Below the pieces are notes generated by a model that saw nothing but the letters and a program-made list of their open reading frames with translations, did no database searches and was not told the DNA's origin. Positions 9,289-16,794 of a DNA stretch of 30,977 bases are shown here, in pieces. Within the stretch, counting starts at the first letter, position 1, and every line of letters begins with the position of its first letter. The stretch is taken from the NCBI GenBank assembly GCA_910584345.1, contig CAJTZX010000046.1, forward strand, positions 1-30,977, written 5' to 3'. This DNA comes from an uncultured Eubacterium sp. (GTDB lineage: Bacteria; Bacillota; Clostridia; Lachnospirales; Lachnospiraceae). The translations under genes were made by a program, and so were the position numbers.

Positions 9289-11268
9289 ATGAAAATTGAC
9301 AAGAGAAAATGCCGTGCATATGCCACCCCTGACCGTAAGCTCTCACCCGCAAACGGTATCCTTCATGCGAAACAAATCTCTTATATCGTCACTACAACAG
9401 TCAAAACCATCGCGCACAGGACATTGGTTTTGTATATCTATCCACGCAAACAGGTTGCTAGAGGGGATTGTAAGCCCCTCTGTGTCATGTTTCATACCAA
9501 AGATGATTTCCTCACTCTGTATCGAAAAGAAGACGGCAGCACCGCGTGGCGTACTGCATCGTTTGACCGTCTGAACCTCAGTACCTACAATTTCAGCAGC
9601 CAGTGTGCTTTCTACTCCAATCAGGACGAAAAGCGTGTGCAGCGTTATTTCCATGCAGATACAGACGGGTTTCAAGCCCTCATATCCGCTCAGGACGCTA
9701 TTCTGGAACATCGCCGAAAGGAACACCAGATTACCAAAGAAAAAGCCGTTATAGCCCGTATGGAAGGGATACCGGCCCTGCCACGGGGACTGGCAAGCTG
9801 GATAAAATCCATCATGCCTGCATACTTTTTCTACGATTACAAGCGTAGCAAAAATATAACTGGCATATGCTCCGCCTGCGGCCATGAAATCACATTGTCT
9901 GGCGTAAAACAGGGCAACAAAGCCATCTGTCCACACTGTAAGCATGAGCTTGTTGCAAAGCCCCGCAGCCGCCGTGGAAGCAGTATGTACGACCGGGAAA
10001 CCTTTGAGGTGATCCAGAACATGGGGGACGGCAGGCTTGTAGTGCGGATCATAAAGGCGTATTACTCCTACACCTCGGATACCCCGAAAGCTGAGGTTTA
10101 CGAAAACGCTCGCGAGTTTATCTGGCGGGACGTAAACGGGGAAATCTGCACCGAACACTACTACTATTCCAGTAACAGCGGCATAATCACAAACTGGAAA
10201 AAGGGAGAACGGCCAGTGTATATCATGTATCAGTACCATTTTGAGGGCGACACCTGCGGACATCTGTATACAAAAAATCTTCCAGAAGCCCTTGACGGAA
10301 CTCCGTGGCAATACTGCACTATTGCAGGCTTTTACCATCACTTTCATGAGCATATGCAGGCTCTGCCGTTTCTAATGGAGTACCTGCAACACCCACGGCT
10401 GGAGCATTTATGCAAGATGGGCTTTTATAACATCGTATCTGATTTGGCATACCATAGTGATGGAAAAATTCTGGATGAAACGCAGAACCGCACACACAAG
10501 ATTCTCGGCATCGCCGCAGAAGATGTGGATTTCTTACGTGGGCTGGATGTAGACCTTGCTGTTCTAAAGATATTTCAATCGTATGCAGGCATAAAAGACC
10601 GCCAACAGTTGCTCGTCTGGCAGCTTGCAAACGATGTAAAGCACAATATACTGCCAATCTTAAAATATATCACGGTACATAAGCTGATCCGCTATACAGA
10701 AAGGCAGTTCCTGCCCCAGCGTAGTCGCAAAGGTCGGTATGGCTGTACCCACTATCAGAAAATGCAGGATATTGTGACGGAATACAGGGATTATCTTGAA
10801 ATGTGCGATAGTTTAGATTATGATCTTAAAAATACCTTCGTCTTGTATCCGAAAGCCTTGCGTAAAGCCCATGACAGGGTACAGAAACGATTTAAAATCA
10901 AAGAAAGCGCACAGTTCATGCAGGATTTCAAAGCAGCTGTGAAGGACGCCAGAGAGCGTATGTCGTTTGAAGCGGGCGGCATGAAGATTGTCGTCCCTGC
11001 CACGCCGAGGGAACTGGAGGCAGAAGGGAATGCACTTCATCACTGTGTCGGCAGTTATGCTGACCGTGTAGCAAAAAAAGAGTGCATGATCTTATTCCTG
11101 CGCCAATGCACAGATGAAGCCAAACCGTTCTACACGATTGAAATAAGAGGATCGAAAATCATACAGGTGCGCGGCATTGGAAATTGTTCTATGACGCCCG
11201 AAGTTAAGGCTTTTGTCGAGCAATGGAAACGGCAGGTATTACAGAGAGTGGCGGATAACGCTGCGTAA
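9289..11268 (+). CDS. pcfJ: PcfJ-like protein with zinc-finger pair
   Basis: This ~659-aa protein is recognised by its C-terminal PcfJ domain. The family signature ALHHCVGSYADRVAKK lies near residues 580-595 and is followed by hydrophobic strands (MILFLRQ, FYTIEIRG). A four-cysteine zinc knuckle, C194-x2-C197-x16-C214-x2-C217, suggests nucleic-acid or protein binding. ATG 9289 is preferred over GTG 9283 because AAGGAG at 9273-9278 is 10 bases from it and only 4 from the GTG. The gene overlaps or abuts pcfK and ends at an intrinsic terminator at 11274. PcfJ proteins occur on conjugative elements but no enzymatic activity is established for them. Confidence 0.85.
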   Translation: MKIDKRKCRAYATPDRKLSPANGILHAKQISYIVTTTVKTIAHRTLVLYIYPRKQVARGDCKPLCVMFHTKDDFLTLYRKEDGSTAWRTASFDRLNLSTYNFSSQCAFYSNQDEKRVQRYFHADTDGFQALISAQDAILEHRRKEHQITKEKAVIARMEGIPALPRGLASWIKSIMPAYFFYDYKRSKNITGICSACGHEITLSGVKQGNKAICPHCKHELVAKPRSRRGSSMYDRETFEVIQNMGDGRLVVRIIKAYYSYTSDTPKAEVYENAREFIWRDVNGEICTEHYYYSSNSGIITNWKKGERPVYIMYQYHFEGDTCGHLYTKNLPEALDGTPWQYCTIAGFYHHFHEHMQALPFLMEYLQHPRLEHLCKMGFYNIVSDLAYHSDGKILDETQNRTHKILGIAAEDVDFLRGLDVDLAVLKIFQSYAGIKDRQQLLVWQLANDVKHNILPILKYITVHKLIRYTERQFLPQRSRKGRYGCTHYQKMQDIVTEYRDYLEMCDSLDYDLKNTFVLYPKALRKAHDRVQKRFKIKESAQFMQDFKAAVKDARERMSFEAGGMKIVVPATPRELEAEGNALHHCVGSYADRVAKKECMILFLRQCTDEAKPFYTIEIRGSKIIQVRGIGNCSMTPEVKAFVEQWKRQVLQRVADNAA

Positions 11269-11273
11269 AACGG

Positions 11274-11317
11274 TTGTGGGGCTTTCTCTGGTGAGAGTCC
11301 CGCAATCTCCCTTTTTT
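11274..11317 (+). terminator. Intrinsic terminator of the pcfK-pcfJ operon
   Basis: An imperfect stem, TTGTGGGGCTTTCTC against GAGAGTCCCGCAA, is followed by TCTCCCTTTTTT. It starts six bases after the pcfJ stop codon. Confidence 0.75.
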
Positions 11318-11474
11318 ATGTGTTTCCGTATTCCACACACATCATTTTTTCGGCATTATTTGTTCATGACCACAATAAAAATCCATACAAATTTGCCCTT
11401 CCCATCCTCTTACGATTCCTATGTTACCAGCCATAAAAAAGTTCACAAAAATTTAATAATTTCTTTTTTTTTCT

Positions 11475-11496
11475 GCTCATTTATGAGCGTTTTTTT
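11475..11496 (+). terminator. Short hairpin plus T-run
   Basis: GCTCAT / ATGAGC with a TT loop is followed by GTTTTTTT. It lies in the 360-bp gap between pcfJ and the 181-aa gene. That gap otherwise holds only AT-rich DNA and the promoter at 11519. Confidence 0.55.
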
Positions 11497-11518
11497 CATA
11501 ACCCAAAATGCCGAACAT

Positions 11519-11552
11519 TTGATCTAAAAGAGAAAATATGATATACTAATAT
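11519..11552 (+). promoter_or_regulatory. Promoter with overlapping palindrome before the tandem-domain gene
   Basis: TTGATC (11519-11524) and TATACT (11542-11547) are spaced 17 bp apart. The -10 box lies inside the inverted repeat ATGATAT-acta-ATATCAT, a layout expected for an autoregulated gene. A small hairpin (CGGCT / AGCCG) lies in the leader just before the RBS. Confidence 0.55.
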
Positions 11553-11630
11553 CATAGATTGGAAGATAAAATTCTTAATCTAAATATATAGAATACGGCT
11601 GGAATAGCCGGGAAATGAGGTGAATAATTT

Positions 11631-12176
11631 ATGAATCGCTATCATGATTCATGTGCATTTTCGTTCGATATTGTTGATAAACAGACGGAGAATGCGTATA
11701 CGATGATGGGACAGCAGGAAAGTAAAACTGGATGTATCCGGGAAATATTTTTGGATTTTGTCAGTGTAAACGGGATTATCAACGAATATAACGGGATTCC
11801 GAAAAGGGAGCGTCTGAAAAAATTTTTTGGGGTTACTGATTTCGGAAAGGCTGCAAATGCGCCGCAGCCTGACCCAAAAGCGGCGGCGCATAAATGCCGT
11901 TGCCAGTTTGACCTCTATGCTGCTGACAGACTGACAAATAATGCCCTCGTTATGTTATACCTGCACAAAAACAAATCTCTCTTAATTCGAGAATTATTTC
12001 TGGATTTCGTCAACGCAAACGGAATTATCAGCAATTACGAATCTATTCCAAAAAAAGAGCGCCTTGAGAGGTTCTTCGGTGAAATTCGGCCATACCATGC
12101 CGATCCCAGTATGGTTACTTACACAACGCCAGATGGAACCACGATCCGCATTAGCATTGAACATCCATTACAGTAG
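11631..12176 (+). CDS. Small protein of two tandem copies of one domain, possibly ribbon-helix-helix
   Basis: This 181-aa protein was not recognised as a named family. Residues 8-67 and 91-150 align without a gap over 60 positions, with about 30 identities by eye. Both have a Cys-x-Phe strand, a helix with a conserved Asn-Ala, IREIFLDFV / IRELFLDFV, an NGII segment, and IPK-x-ER at the end. A strand followed by two helices with an Ile-Arg-Glu second helix resembles the ribbon-helix-helix fold of ParR and CopG-type DNA binders, but this is inference. The RBS GAGGTG precedes the ATG. A palindrome over its -10 box would suit autoregulation. It stands alone between the pcf operon terminator and its own terminator at 12209. 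It might be a partition, copy-control or regulatory protein. Confidence 0.7.
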   Translation: MNRYHDSCAFSFDIVDKQTENAYTMMGQQESKTGCIREIFLDFVSVNGIINEYNGIPKRERLKKFFGVTDFGKAANAPQPDPKAAAHKCRCQFDLYAADRLTNNALVMLYLHKNKSLLIRELFLDFVNANGIISNYESIPKKERLERFFGEIRPYHADPSMVTYTTPDGTTIRISIEHPLQ

Positions 12177-12208
12177 TAAAAGGATGCCATAGTTTCTTGC
12201 TGGTAATA

Positions 12209-12241
12209 GGTTTCCTGCGCCTGAGGGCGCAGGAAACCTTT
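12209..12241 (+). terminator. Perfect 13-bp hairpin terminator
   Basis: GGTTTCCTGCGCC (12209-12221) pairs exactly with GGCGCAGGAAACC (12226-12238) around TGAG, followed by TTT. It ends transcription of the tandem-domain gene, 33 bases after its stop codon. Confidence 0.75.
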
Positions 12242-12259
12242 ATGCTGCAATACGGGGAT

Positions 12260-12342
12260 ATACGGGAATGGAGAAAAATGGGAAAAGCACACTATCTCGC
12301 AACATCTTTTGCCATTACCCATTTTTCTTTCCATTCCCGTAT
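12260..12342. repeat. Long inverted repeat C (ATACGGGAATGG ... CCATTCCCGTAT)
   Basis: Outer arms 12260-12271 and 12331-12342 are perfect 12-bp reverse complements. Inner arms AGAAAAATGGG (12272-12282) and CCCATTTTTCT (12318-12328) continue the stem, giving about 23 paired bases with a 2-base bulge and a 35-base loop. No gene occupies it. Confidence 0.7.
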
Positions 12343-12352
12343 TCTGTATCAG

Positions 12353-12381
12353 GACGCGCCCTGCTTATGCAGGGGCGCGTC
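12353..12381. repeat. GC-rich hairpin after repeat C
   Basis: GACGCGCCCTGC and GCAGGGGCGCGTC pair around TTAT with one bulged base. It starts 11 bases after the end of repeat C. It is followed by an AT-rich run (12390-12417) made of repeated TAATAT units. Confidence 0.65.
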
Positions 12382-12471
12382 TGTTCATTACTATAATATT
12401 ATAATATTATAGTATTAGGGCTTCCCGACAGCCCGGAAACCAGCATGACATAAGGCTTCCCGAAAAATGAC

Positions 12472-12555
12472 CGCTCCACTTCATAGAAATTTCGCTCTAT
12501 TTCCCAGAGATTTTGCTCTACTTCTCCGAAATTTTGCTCTATTTCCCAGAGATTT
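12472..12555. repeat. Four 21-bp iteron-like direct repeats (array 1)
   Basis: Copies start at 12472, 12493, 12514 and 12535 with an exact 21-bp period. The conserved core is GCTCTA-T/C-TTC followed by a GAAATTT-like end. The array lies downstream of the minus-strand double-HTH gene. Two copies of GGCTTCCCGA (near 12420 and 12455) precede it. The rest of the gap up to 12696 shows no further feature. Confidence 0.75.
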
Positions 12556-12696
12556 TGATTAGTAAAAGCGATTCACAGATATCAGACAGGAAACACATCC
12601 CGTCTCTGCCTTCCGTTTTATAAAACCCCCACATCCCCTCACTATAAAGCCACACAGCCAAAATTAAGTTTCCAGTTTTACTGCATTTATAAGTTA

Positions 12697-14184
12697 TCAT
12701 GTTTTGGATGCATCAATTTCTACAGCACGTAGTTCTTTCAGTATTTCATCTAAATCCACGGTCATGTCCAGAGTCGCAGTCCCATCGCTAGTATGTCCAT
12801 AGCTGTATTTGCGCCACTTTCTAAAGTGTTTATTTAATGCGCACCCTGTTTTTTGGTAGTAAATCAAATTTTCATTATTGTATCGAGCTATGAACGCGTT
12901 CACACGCTGTTGTGACATTTCGTAGCTGATTTGTGCTGTGTCAGGGCTCTGTGGAGCGTTAAAAGGACGGCTCATTTCAGCTTCGATTTCTGTAATCATA
13001 CGGATTAGAACATCATCGAATATATAATAAAGCTTAGAGATGTAAGCAGGTTCTCCATCGCATGAAAAATGCATATTATTAGGGTTTTCCCCGTCATAAT
13101 TCTTCGTGTGACGGTGTGTACTGTCCGTTAACTTTTTCCCAGATTGCGAATCTGCAACTACTGTAAGAACCCCGGCGGTCTGTAGCTGCTCTATAAAACG
13201 TAAGGTGTTGCCATAAGTATATTTGCATGGATGTTTTTTATCGTATTCGTCTGATGCGCCAGGGTGTAAAAGCGAGTCAATAGAGATACCATAAGTTTTT
13301 GCCATTAAATACAGATTACTTGGTAAGGGATCTTTTTTATTCGTGATCCATCCACTAAACGTACTTGGGGGGATGCCGGCATCACCGGCAAATTTGCCTT
13401 GGGTTTTTCCGTATTTTTTAGGCAATGACTTGATCCGCTTTTGCAAATCATCCGGTAAGCCATAATATATTTTCTCAGAAGGTTTATTTTGTCCGTTATC
13501 CGGCAGCGATGAAGTATCATGTTTATCTGTACTAATCCCGCAGTTTTCTGAAACTAATGGGGTATTTTCGTATTGAGAAATAAACTGCTGCAATACCCTT
13601 TTATATCCGCTTTGGTCTTTGTCCCCTTTTTGTTGATCCATCTGTAGTTGATAGTATAGTTCTTTGAATATGTCGCATAGTATCTTATCTGTAAATTTTA
13701 AATATCTTGTCATATCAAAATAGCCTTTGGAAGCAACCGTCAATGCAGGTACAAGAAGACCAGAATGCCCGCCTCTGAAGATTTCTAATTTTTTAGTTCT
13801 AAAAAGATAAGAGAAAAAGTCAAGCGTGTATCCATAGGTTAGCTGGTCTGTATCATTTTTTTCATCCAAGCCAAGAATATAATCATATGACACATGATGC
13901 ACTTGTGTTAACAAACACAGATGATATAAAGACGGCTCTCTTTCCTTTCTGAGCCAGTAACTCAAAGATTTTCCAAATGAAGAACCTATATTCGCTGTGG
14001 TTTTATGTATTTTATAGTCAATATCACATAGTTTTTCCTCGATTTTAGCTAGTGAGCCTTCTTTTTCCCGTAATTCTTCTATATATTGTGACACAGCCGA
14101 CTTAACAGTCTCTGCTGCTTCTTTCCGCCTCTTTGCTTTATCATCTTCTGTACTTGTTACTGTATCTTTCTCTATGTCCATCAT
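12697..14184 (-). CDS. Double helix-turn-helix DNA-binding protein between iteron arrays
   Basis: This 495-aa protein was not recognised as a named family. Two segments look like Cro/C1-type HTH regions. The first, around residues 65-110, is SSFGKSLSYWLRKEREPSLYH followed by VSYDYILGLDE. The second, around 258-310, is clearer: TQGKFAGDAGIPPSTFSGW, then PSNLYLMAKTYGISIDSLLHP. The ends are charged. The RBS AAGGAGG lies 4-7 bases before two adjacent ATG codons (14184 and 14181), so the exact start is uncertain by one residue. It is the only gene on this strand in the element. Arrays of ~21-bp repeats lie on both sides, so it may bind them as a replication initiator, copy-number regulator or master repressor of the element. 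Confidence 0.7.
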   Translation of the reverse strand: MMDIEKDTVTSTEDDKAKRRKEAAETVKSAVSQYIEELREKEGSLAKIEEKLCDIDYKIHKTTANIGSSFGKSLSYWLRKEREPSLYHLCLLTQVHHVSYDYILGLDEKNDTDQLTYGYTLDFFSYLFRTKKLEIFRGGHSGLLVPALTVASKGYFDMTRYLKFTDKILCDIFKELYYQLQMDQQKGDKDQSGYKRVLQQFISQYENTPLVSENCGISTDKHDTSSLPDNGQNKPSEKIYYGLPDDLQKRIKSLPKKYGKTQGKFAGDAGIPPSTFSGWITNKKDPLPSNLYLMAKTYGISIDSLLHPGASDEYDKKHPCKYTYGNTLRFIEQLQTAGVLTVVADSQSGKKLTDSTHRHTKNYDGENPNNMHFSCDGEPAYISKLYYIFDDVLIRMITEIEAEMSRPFNAPQSPDTAQISYEMSQQRVNAFIARYNNENLIYYQKTGCALNKHFRKWRKYSYGHTSDGTATLDMTVDLDEILKELRAVEIDASKT

Positions 14185-14368
14185 AAGACCTCCTTTTTAA
14201 AAATCCCTTCCTATATAATTATAATATATTTTTTAACCATCCAAATAAATTTGTGTACGTTTGCTGACAGGCATTCCCCTTGCAAATCTACAATAGTGCA
14301 GAGGGTATAGTTCCGGTTCTGAAAATAAACATTGATATATTTCTTAAACAGTTACAGGGTAGGTCATA

Positions 14369-14471
14369 CGCTTTTTTTCTATAAGATTACGCAATTTTTC
14401 CATTTCTCCGCTATGTTTCTACAAAGTTCCGCTTTATTTCCATAAATATCCGCTTACTTGTGTAGATTTCA
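14369..14471. repeat. Five iteron-like direct repeats (array 2)
   Basis: Copies begin at 14369, 14390, 14409, 14430 and 14451 (spacings 21, 19, 21, 21). Most carry CGCT-nnn-TTTC followed by an A-rich end. The core and orientation match array 1 at 12472-12555. The array lies about 185 bp upstream of the double-HTH gene start. Confidence 0.7.
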
Positions 14472-14533
14472 GTTTAAAAAAGGCTTACACTTGTGTCGTA
14501 AAACCAAACCAGACACAAAGGAGTGAACATGGT

Positions 14534-14662
14534 ATGACAATCATTTATTCGAAAAAGCAATTGATAAGATTGGCTGTTTTCAAAAAAATACGAGAACCAC
14601 CTCCTTACAGTAGGGGAAACAGCTATAAACAACCTACATCTAGTATATCGTTCGCTAATTAA
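14534..14662 (+). CDS. Possible 42-aa small ORF
   Basis: ATG 14534 follows AAAGGAG by about 10 bases. The product starts MTIIYSKKQLIRLAVFKKIR and is basic, with a Pro/Ser-rich second half. No family was recognised. Its stop codon overlaps the left arm of the inverted repeat at 14657-14722. It could be a leader peptide or a chance ORF. The RBS is the main support. Confidence 0.3.
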   Translation: MTIIYSKKQLIRLAVFKKIREPPPYSRGNSYKQPTSSISFAN

Positions 14663-14722
14663 CTACACCATATTTTTGCCTAAAATACTGATAAATACGG
14701 AATTCTTTGGGTGTAGTTAATT
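14657..14722. promoter_or_regulatory. 13-bp perfect inverted repeat AATTAACTACACC / GGTGTAGTTAATT
   Basis: The arms at 14657-14669 and 14710-14722 enclose 40 bp of AT-rich DNA, ending 66 bp before the 158-aa gene. The layout suits a pair of operator half-sites for a dimeric regulator of the replication operon. Confidence 0.5.
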
Positions 14723-14788
14723 GAAAAACGCTGTACTAGTATTATAGCATCTGAAATTATATTTTTCTATAAAAAAGGAGGAATAAGA

Positions 14789-15265
14789 ATGGAAGTTACT
14801 TTTAAGAACGGAAAAATTACGGTAATTAAAGGGAGTAATCCAGATGAACTTCATTATTTACCTGATATGTTATTGCGTTGTAATTTTACTGGTACTCTTA
14901 ATTTTGAATTCACAGATCCCAGAGGTAAAAAACTGGAGAATCAGTGTATGGATATGTACGAAGAGTTTATAGAAGAAGGAAAAGATCCTGTAAAGAACAG
15001 GGAGTTCATCCGTTTCGTCTGCGAGCTTTCAAAAATACGTGAACCATTTGCGTATTATGGGCCGAAAGAGTTTCAGGGGCTGCATCATGATGGAAAAATA
15101 ATACCCTATCAGTTTGCTGATTATCATGCCAGAGCTTTGGCAGAGGTTGTAAGCAATGGGCAGCAGGACAGGGAAGATTGCTTATATGATGCTTTCTGTA
15201 AAAGTATGGAGCAGTTTGAGAAATATGTTGATGACATCATGAAATGCTTCAAGAAAAAACACTAA
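14789..15265 (+). CDS. Hypothetical protein, 158 aa
   Basis: No family was recognised. The protein opens with a predicted beta-rich segment (MEVTFKNGKITVIKG), continues with a mixed helical region (MDMYEEFIEEGKDP, REFIRFVCEL) and ends in an acidic then Lys-rich helix (FEKYVDDIMKCFKKKH). No signal peptide, membrane segment or zinc motif is seen. AAAGGAGG at 14775-14782 gives a strong RBS. It is the first sizeable gene of the plus-strand run leading into the candidate replication genes, so a role in replication or its control is possible by position only. Confidence 0.65.
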   Translation: MEVTFKNGKITVIKGSNPDELHYLPDMLLRCNFTGTLNFEFTDPRGKKLENQCMDMYEEFIEEGKDPVKNREFIRFVCELSKIREPFAYYGPKEFQGLHHDGKIIPYQFADYHARALAEVVSNGQQDREDCLYDAFCKSMEQFEKYVDDIMKCFKKKH

Positions 15266-15287
15266 AATCGGGAAGAAGGAAAATGCT

Positions 15288-15410
15288 ATGTACTATCACA
15301 CCAGGCCACCGCCATCAAAATGGCCCCAGGGACGCCAATCCCATGAGACCAGAAAAAATAATATGCACATTTATTTTACCATGCTCTTATATGGTAATCA
15401 AGAATTTTAA
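15288..15410 (+). CDS. Possible 40-aa small ORF
   Basis: ATG 15288 lies 7 bases after AAGGA and 22 bases after the stop of the 158-aa gene, so translation could be coupled. The product starts MYYHTRPPPSKWPQGRQ and ends in a hydrophobic YFTMLLYG segment. No family was recognised. An overlapping 83-aa frame (from 15244) is less likely because its start lies inside the preceding gene with no RBS. Confidence 0.3.
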   Translation: MYYHTRPPPSKWPQGRQSHETRKNNMHIYFTMLLYGNQEF

Positions 15411-15437
15411 AATAAATAATTACTTTTGTGGTGCAAC

Positions 15438-16664
15438 ATGGAAAACTATAAGAAAAAAGATGCATTTAGGCCGGAAATATCCAGATGCATCATAACCGAT
15501 CCGAACAACGGCGAATCAAATAGGATACCATCTGGATGCCATGATGATGGGTGCCTACAGGACGAACCGCAGGAAATACTTGAACAAAAGAATAGATACC
15601 GGACGAAGAGCCGGGCGAAAGCGGCAGATGACATGCCGGATAAGATACCAGTTATTACCAGTCCGTCCTGGGAGTACGCACTGTCATTCCACCAAAACGA
15701 ATATTCCTTTCTGTTTACAGAACCCGGAGACAAGGCAGGCGGCACAGCCACAGGGGCATCCAGTCCGAGCATGTACGGGGGCGTACCCCCGTCGAACGCC
15801 TGTATATGGACGGGGAATCAGATGCAGACATTTACACAGGGAGCCGTCCCGGACGTTGACCTTCCGACCCTGCATTTCCTGTATGGACTGATCTTAAAAA
15901 AGTGGAACACGGACGCTGACGCGATCATGGAGAGGTATGCGGATGACCCAAGGCAGATGCTTTCTTATAATACCACTTTTTACATACCAGATTTCATCCG
16001 GGCAGCAGGGATAACATCAAACGCTAACTGGGAAACCGTGCATGGGATTATTAAAAGAATCAAGGGCTATTCCAGCATCCTCGGCATGGTAAAGGAACAT
16101 CATGCAGGAAACGGCAGTACATATGCATATTACCCCGTCATGGTGTTTATCGGGTATGATGAATCGGACAATACGATAACATTTACCAGCCCGTTTTTAA
16201 ACCGCATTGCACAGAAAACGCTGTATGACAGCATCCGGTATGACAAACAGGGGAATGTTATGCGCTCGAAAAGTGGACGAATGAGCATGATGCCAAGCCA
16301 TTCCTACCGCATAAATTCCAGCATTTTAAAAGAAAGGAACAAGCGGGCTGTCGCGGTTGCATGCATGGTCGCCGCCCTGATTGACAAAGCTGGCAGCAGG
16401 ACAGCACATATCAGGTTCCGGACAATTATTGACAGGTTTGAGCAGTTGAAGCAGGATATTGAAAATGCGTCCAGCACATACAGTAAAAACCGCATTCTCA
16501 GGACGACCTTTTCAAAGGCATGGGACTTTCTGGCAAAATACTCAGACCTGTCGGAAAAATACAAGAATATAAGGCTTCCAAGCCCAGACGGCAAGGACGC
16601 CGTGCCGACAATGAAAACCCTTGACCGAGTGATTTCATTCCCACATGATGGGAAAAACAGGTAA
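15438..16664 (+). CDS. Candidate replication initiator protein
   Basis: No exact family was recognised. The ATG at 15438 gives 408 aa; the RBS is weak and a GTG-rich start slightly upstream or an internal ATG is possible. The first ~70 residues are charged and probably disordered. The central part has helix-rich segments with small residues (FYIPDFIRAAGITSNANWE, then HGIIKRIKGYSSILGMVKE) followed by beta strands (YYPVMVFIGYD, NTITFTSPF). This could be a winged-helix arrangement as in plasmid Rep proteins. The call as initiator rests mainly on position: a DnaB-like helicase and a Toprim primase-like gene follow in order. Its stop codon lies inside the inverted repeat at 16660-16703. Confidence 0.45.
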   Translation: MENYKKKDAFRPEISRCIITDPNNGESNRIPSGCHDDGCLQDEPQEILEQKNRYRTKSRAKAADDMPDKIPVITSPSWEYALSFHQNEYSFLFTEPGDKAGGTATGASSPSMYGGVPPSNACIWTGNQMQTFTQGAVPDVDLPTLHFLYGLILKKWNTDADAIMERYADDPRQMLSYNTTFYIPDFIRAAGITSNANWETVHGIIKRIKGYSSILGMVKEHHAGNGSTYAYYPVMVFIGYDESDNTITFTSPFLNRIAQKTLYDSIRYDKQGNVMRSKSGRMSMMPSHSYRINSSILKERNKRAVAVACMVAALIDKAGSRTAHIRFRTIIDRFEQLKQDIENASSTYSKNRILRTTFSKAWDFLAKYSDLSEKYKNIRLPSPDGKDAVPTMKTLDRVISFPHDGKNR

Positions 16665-16703
16665 TGGGAAAAAGGTTCTGCGGGACATTCTTTTCCCATT
16701 ACC
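16660..16703. repeat. Perfect 13-bp inverted repeat D (GGTAATGGGAAAA / TTTTCCCATTACC)
   Basis: The arms at 16660-16672 and 16691-16703 surround an 18-base loop. The left arm contains the stop codon of the candidate initiator gene. CGTAT follows at the end of the right arm, as in repeat C. Confidence 0.7.
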
Positions 16704-16716
16704 GTATATTATGCAA

Positions 16717-16744
16717 CCTGCCCCCGCCCGCGAGGCGGGGCAGG
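16717..16744. repeat. GC-rich hairpin after repeat D
   Basis: CCTGCCCCCGCC and GGCGGGGCAGG pair around CGCGA with one bulged base. No T-run follows on the plus strand. It lies 50 bases before the helicase start, so it may act in the helicase leader or limit read-through from the initiator gene. Confidence 0.6.
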
Positions 16745-16794
16745 CATATTAAAAAAATAAGAAAAAAAATTATAATTCCAAAGGAGGAAATAAT

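Noticed and set aside
9343..10353. 336-codon minus-strand frame opposite pcfJ
   Set aside because: No RBS and no recognisable domain; the plus-strand PcfJ protein explains the region.
11213..11527. 104-codon plus-strand frame after pcfJ
   Set aside because: It starts inside pcfJ and runs through two terminator-like hairpins; no RBS.
12197..12412. 71-codon frames on both strands over the 12.2-12.4 kb hairpins
   Set aside because: They exist because the inverted repeats are symmetric; products have no family-like features.
12472..12555. CRISPR array
   Set aside because: The period of 21 bp leaves no room for spacers; the units are contiguous, as in iterons.
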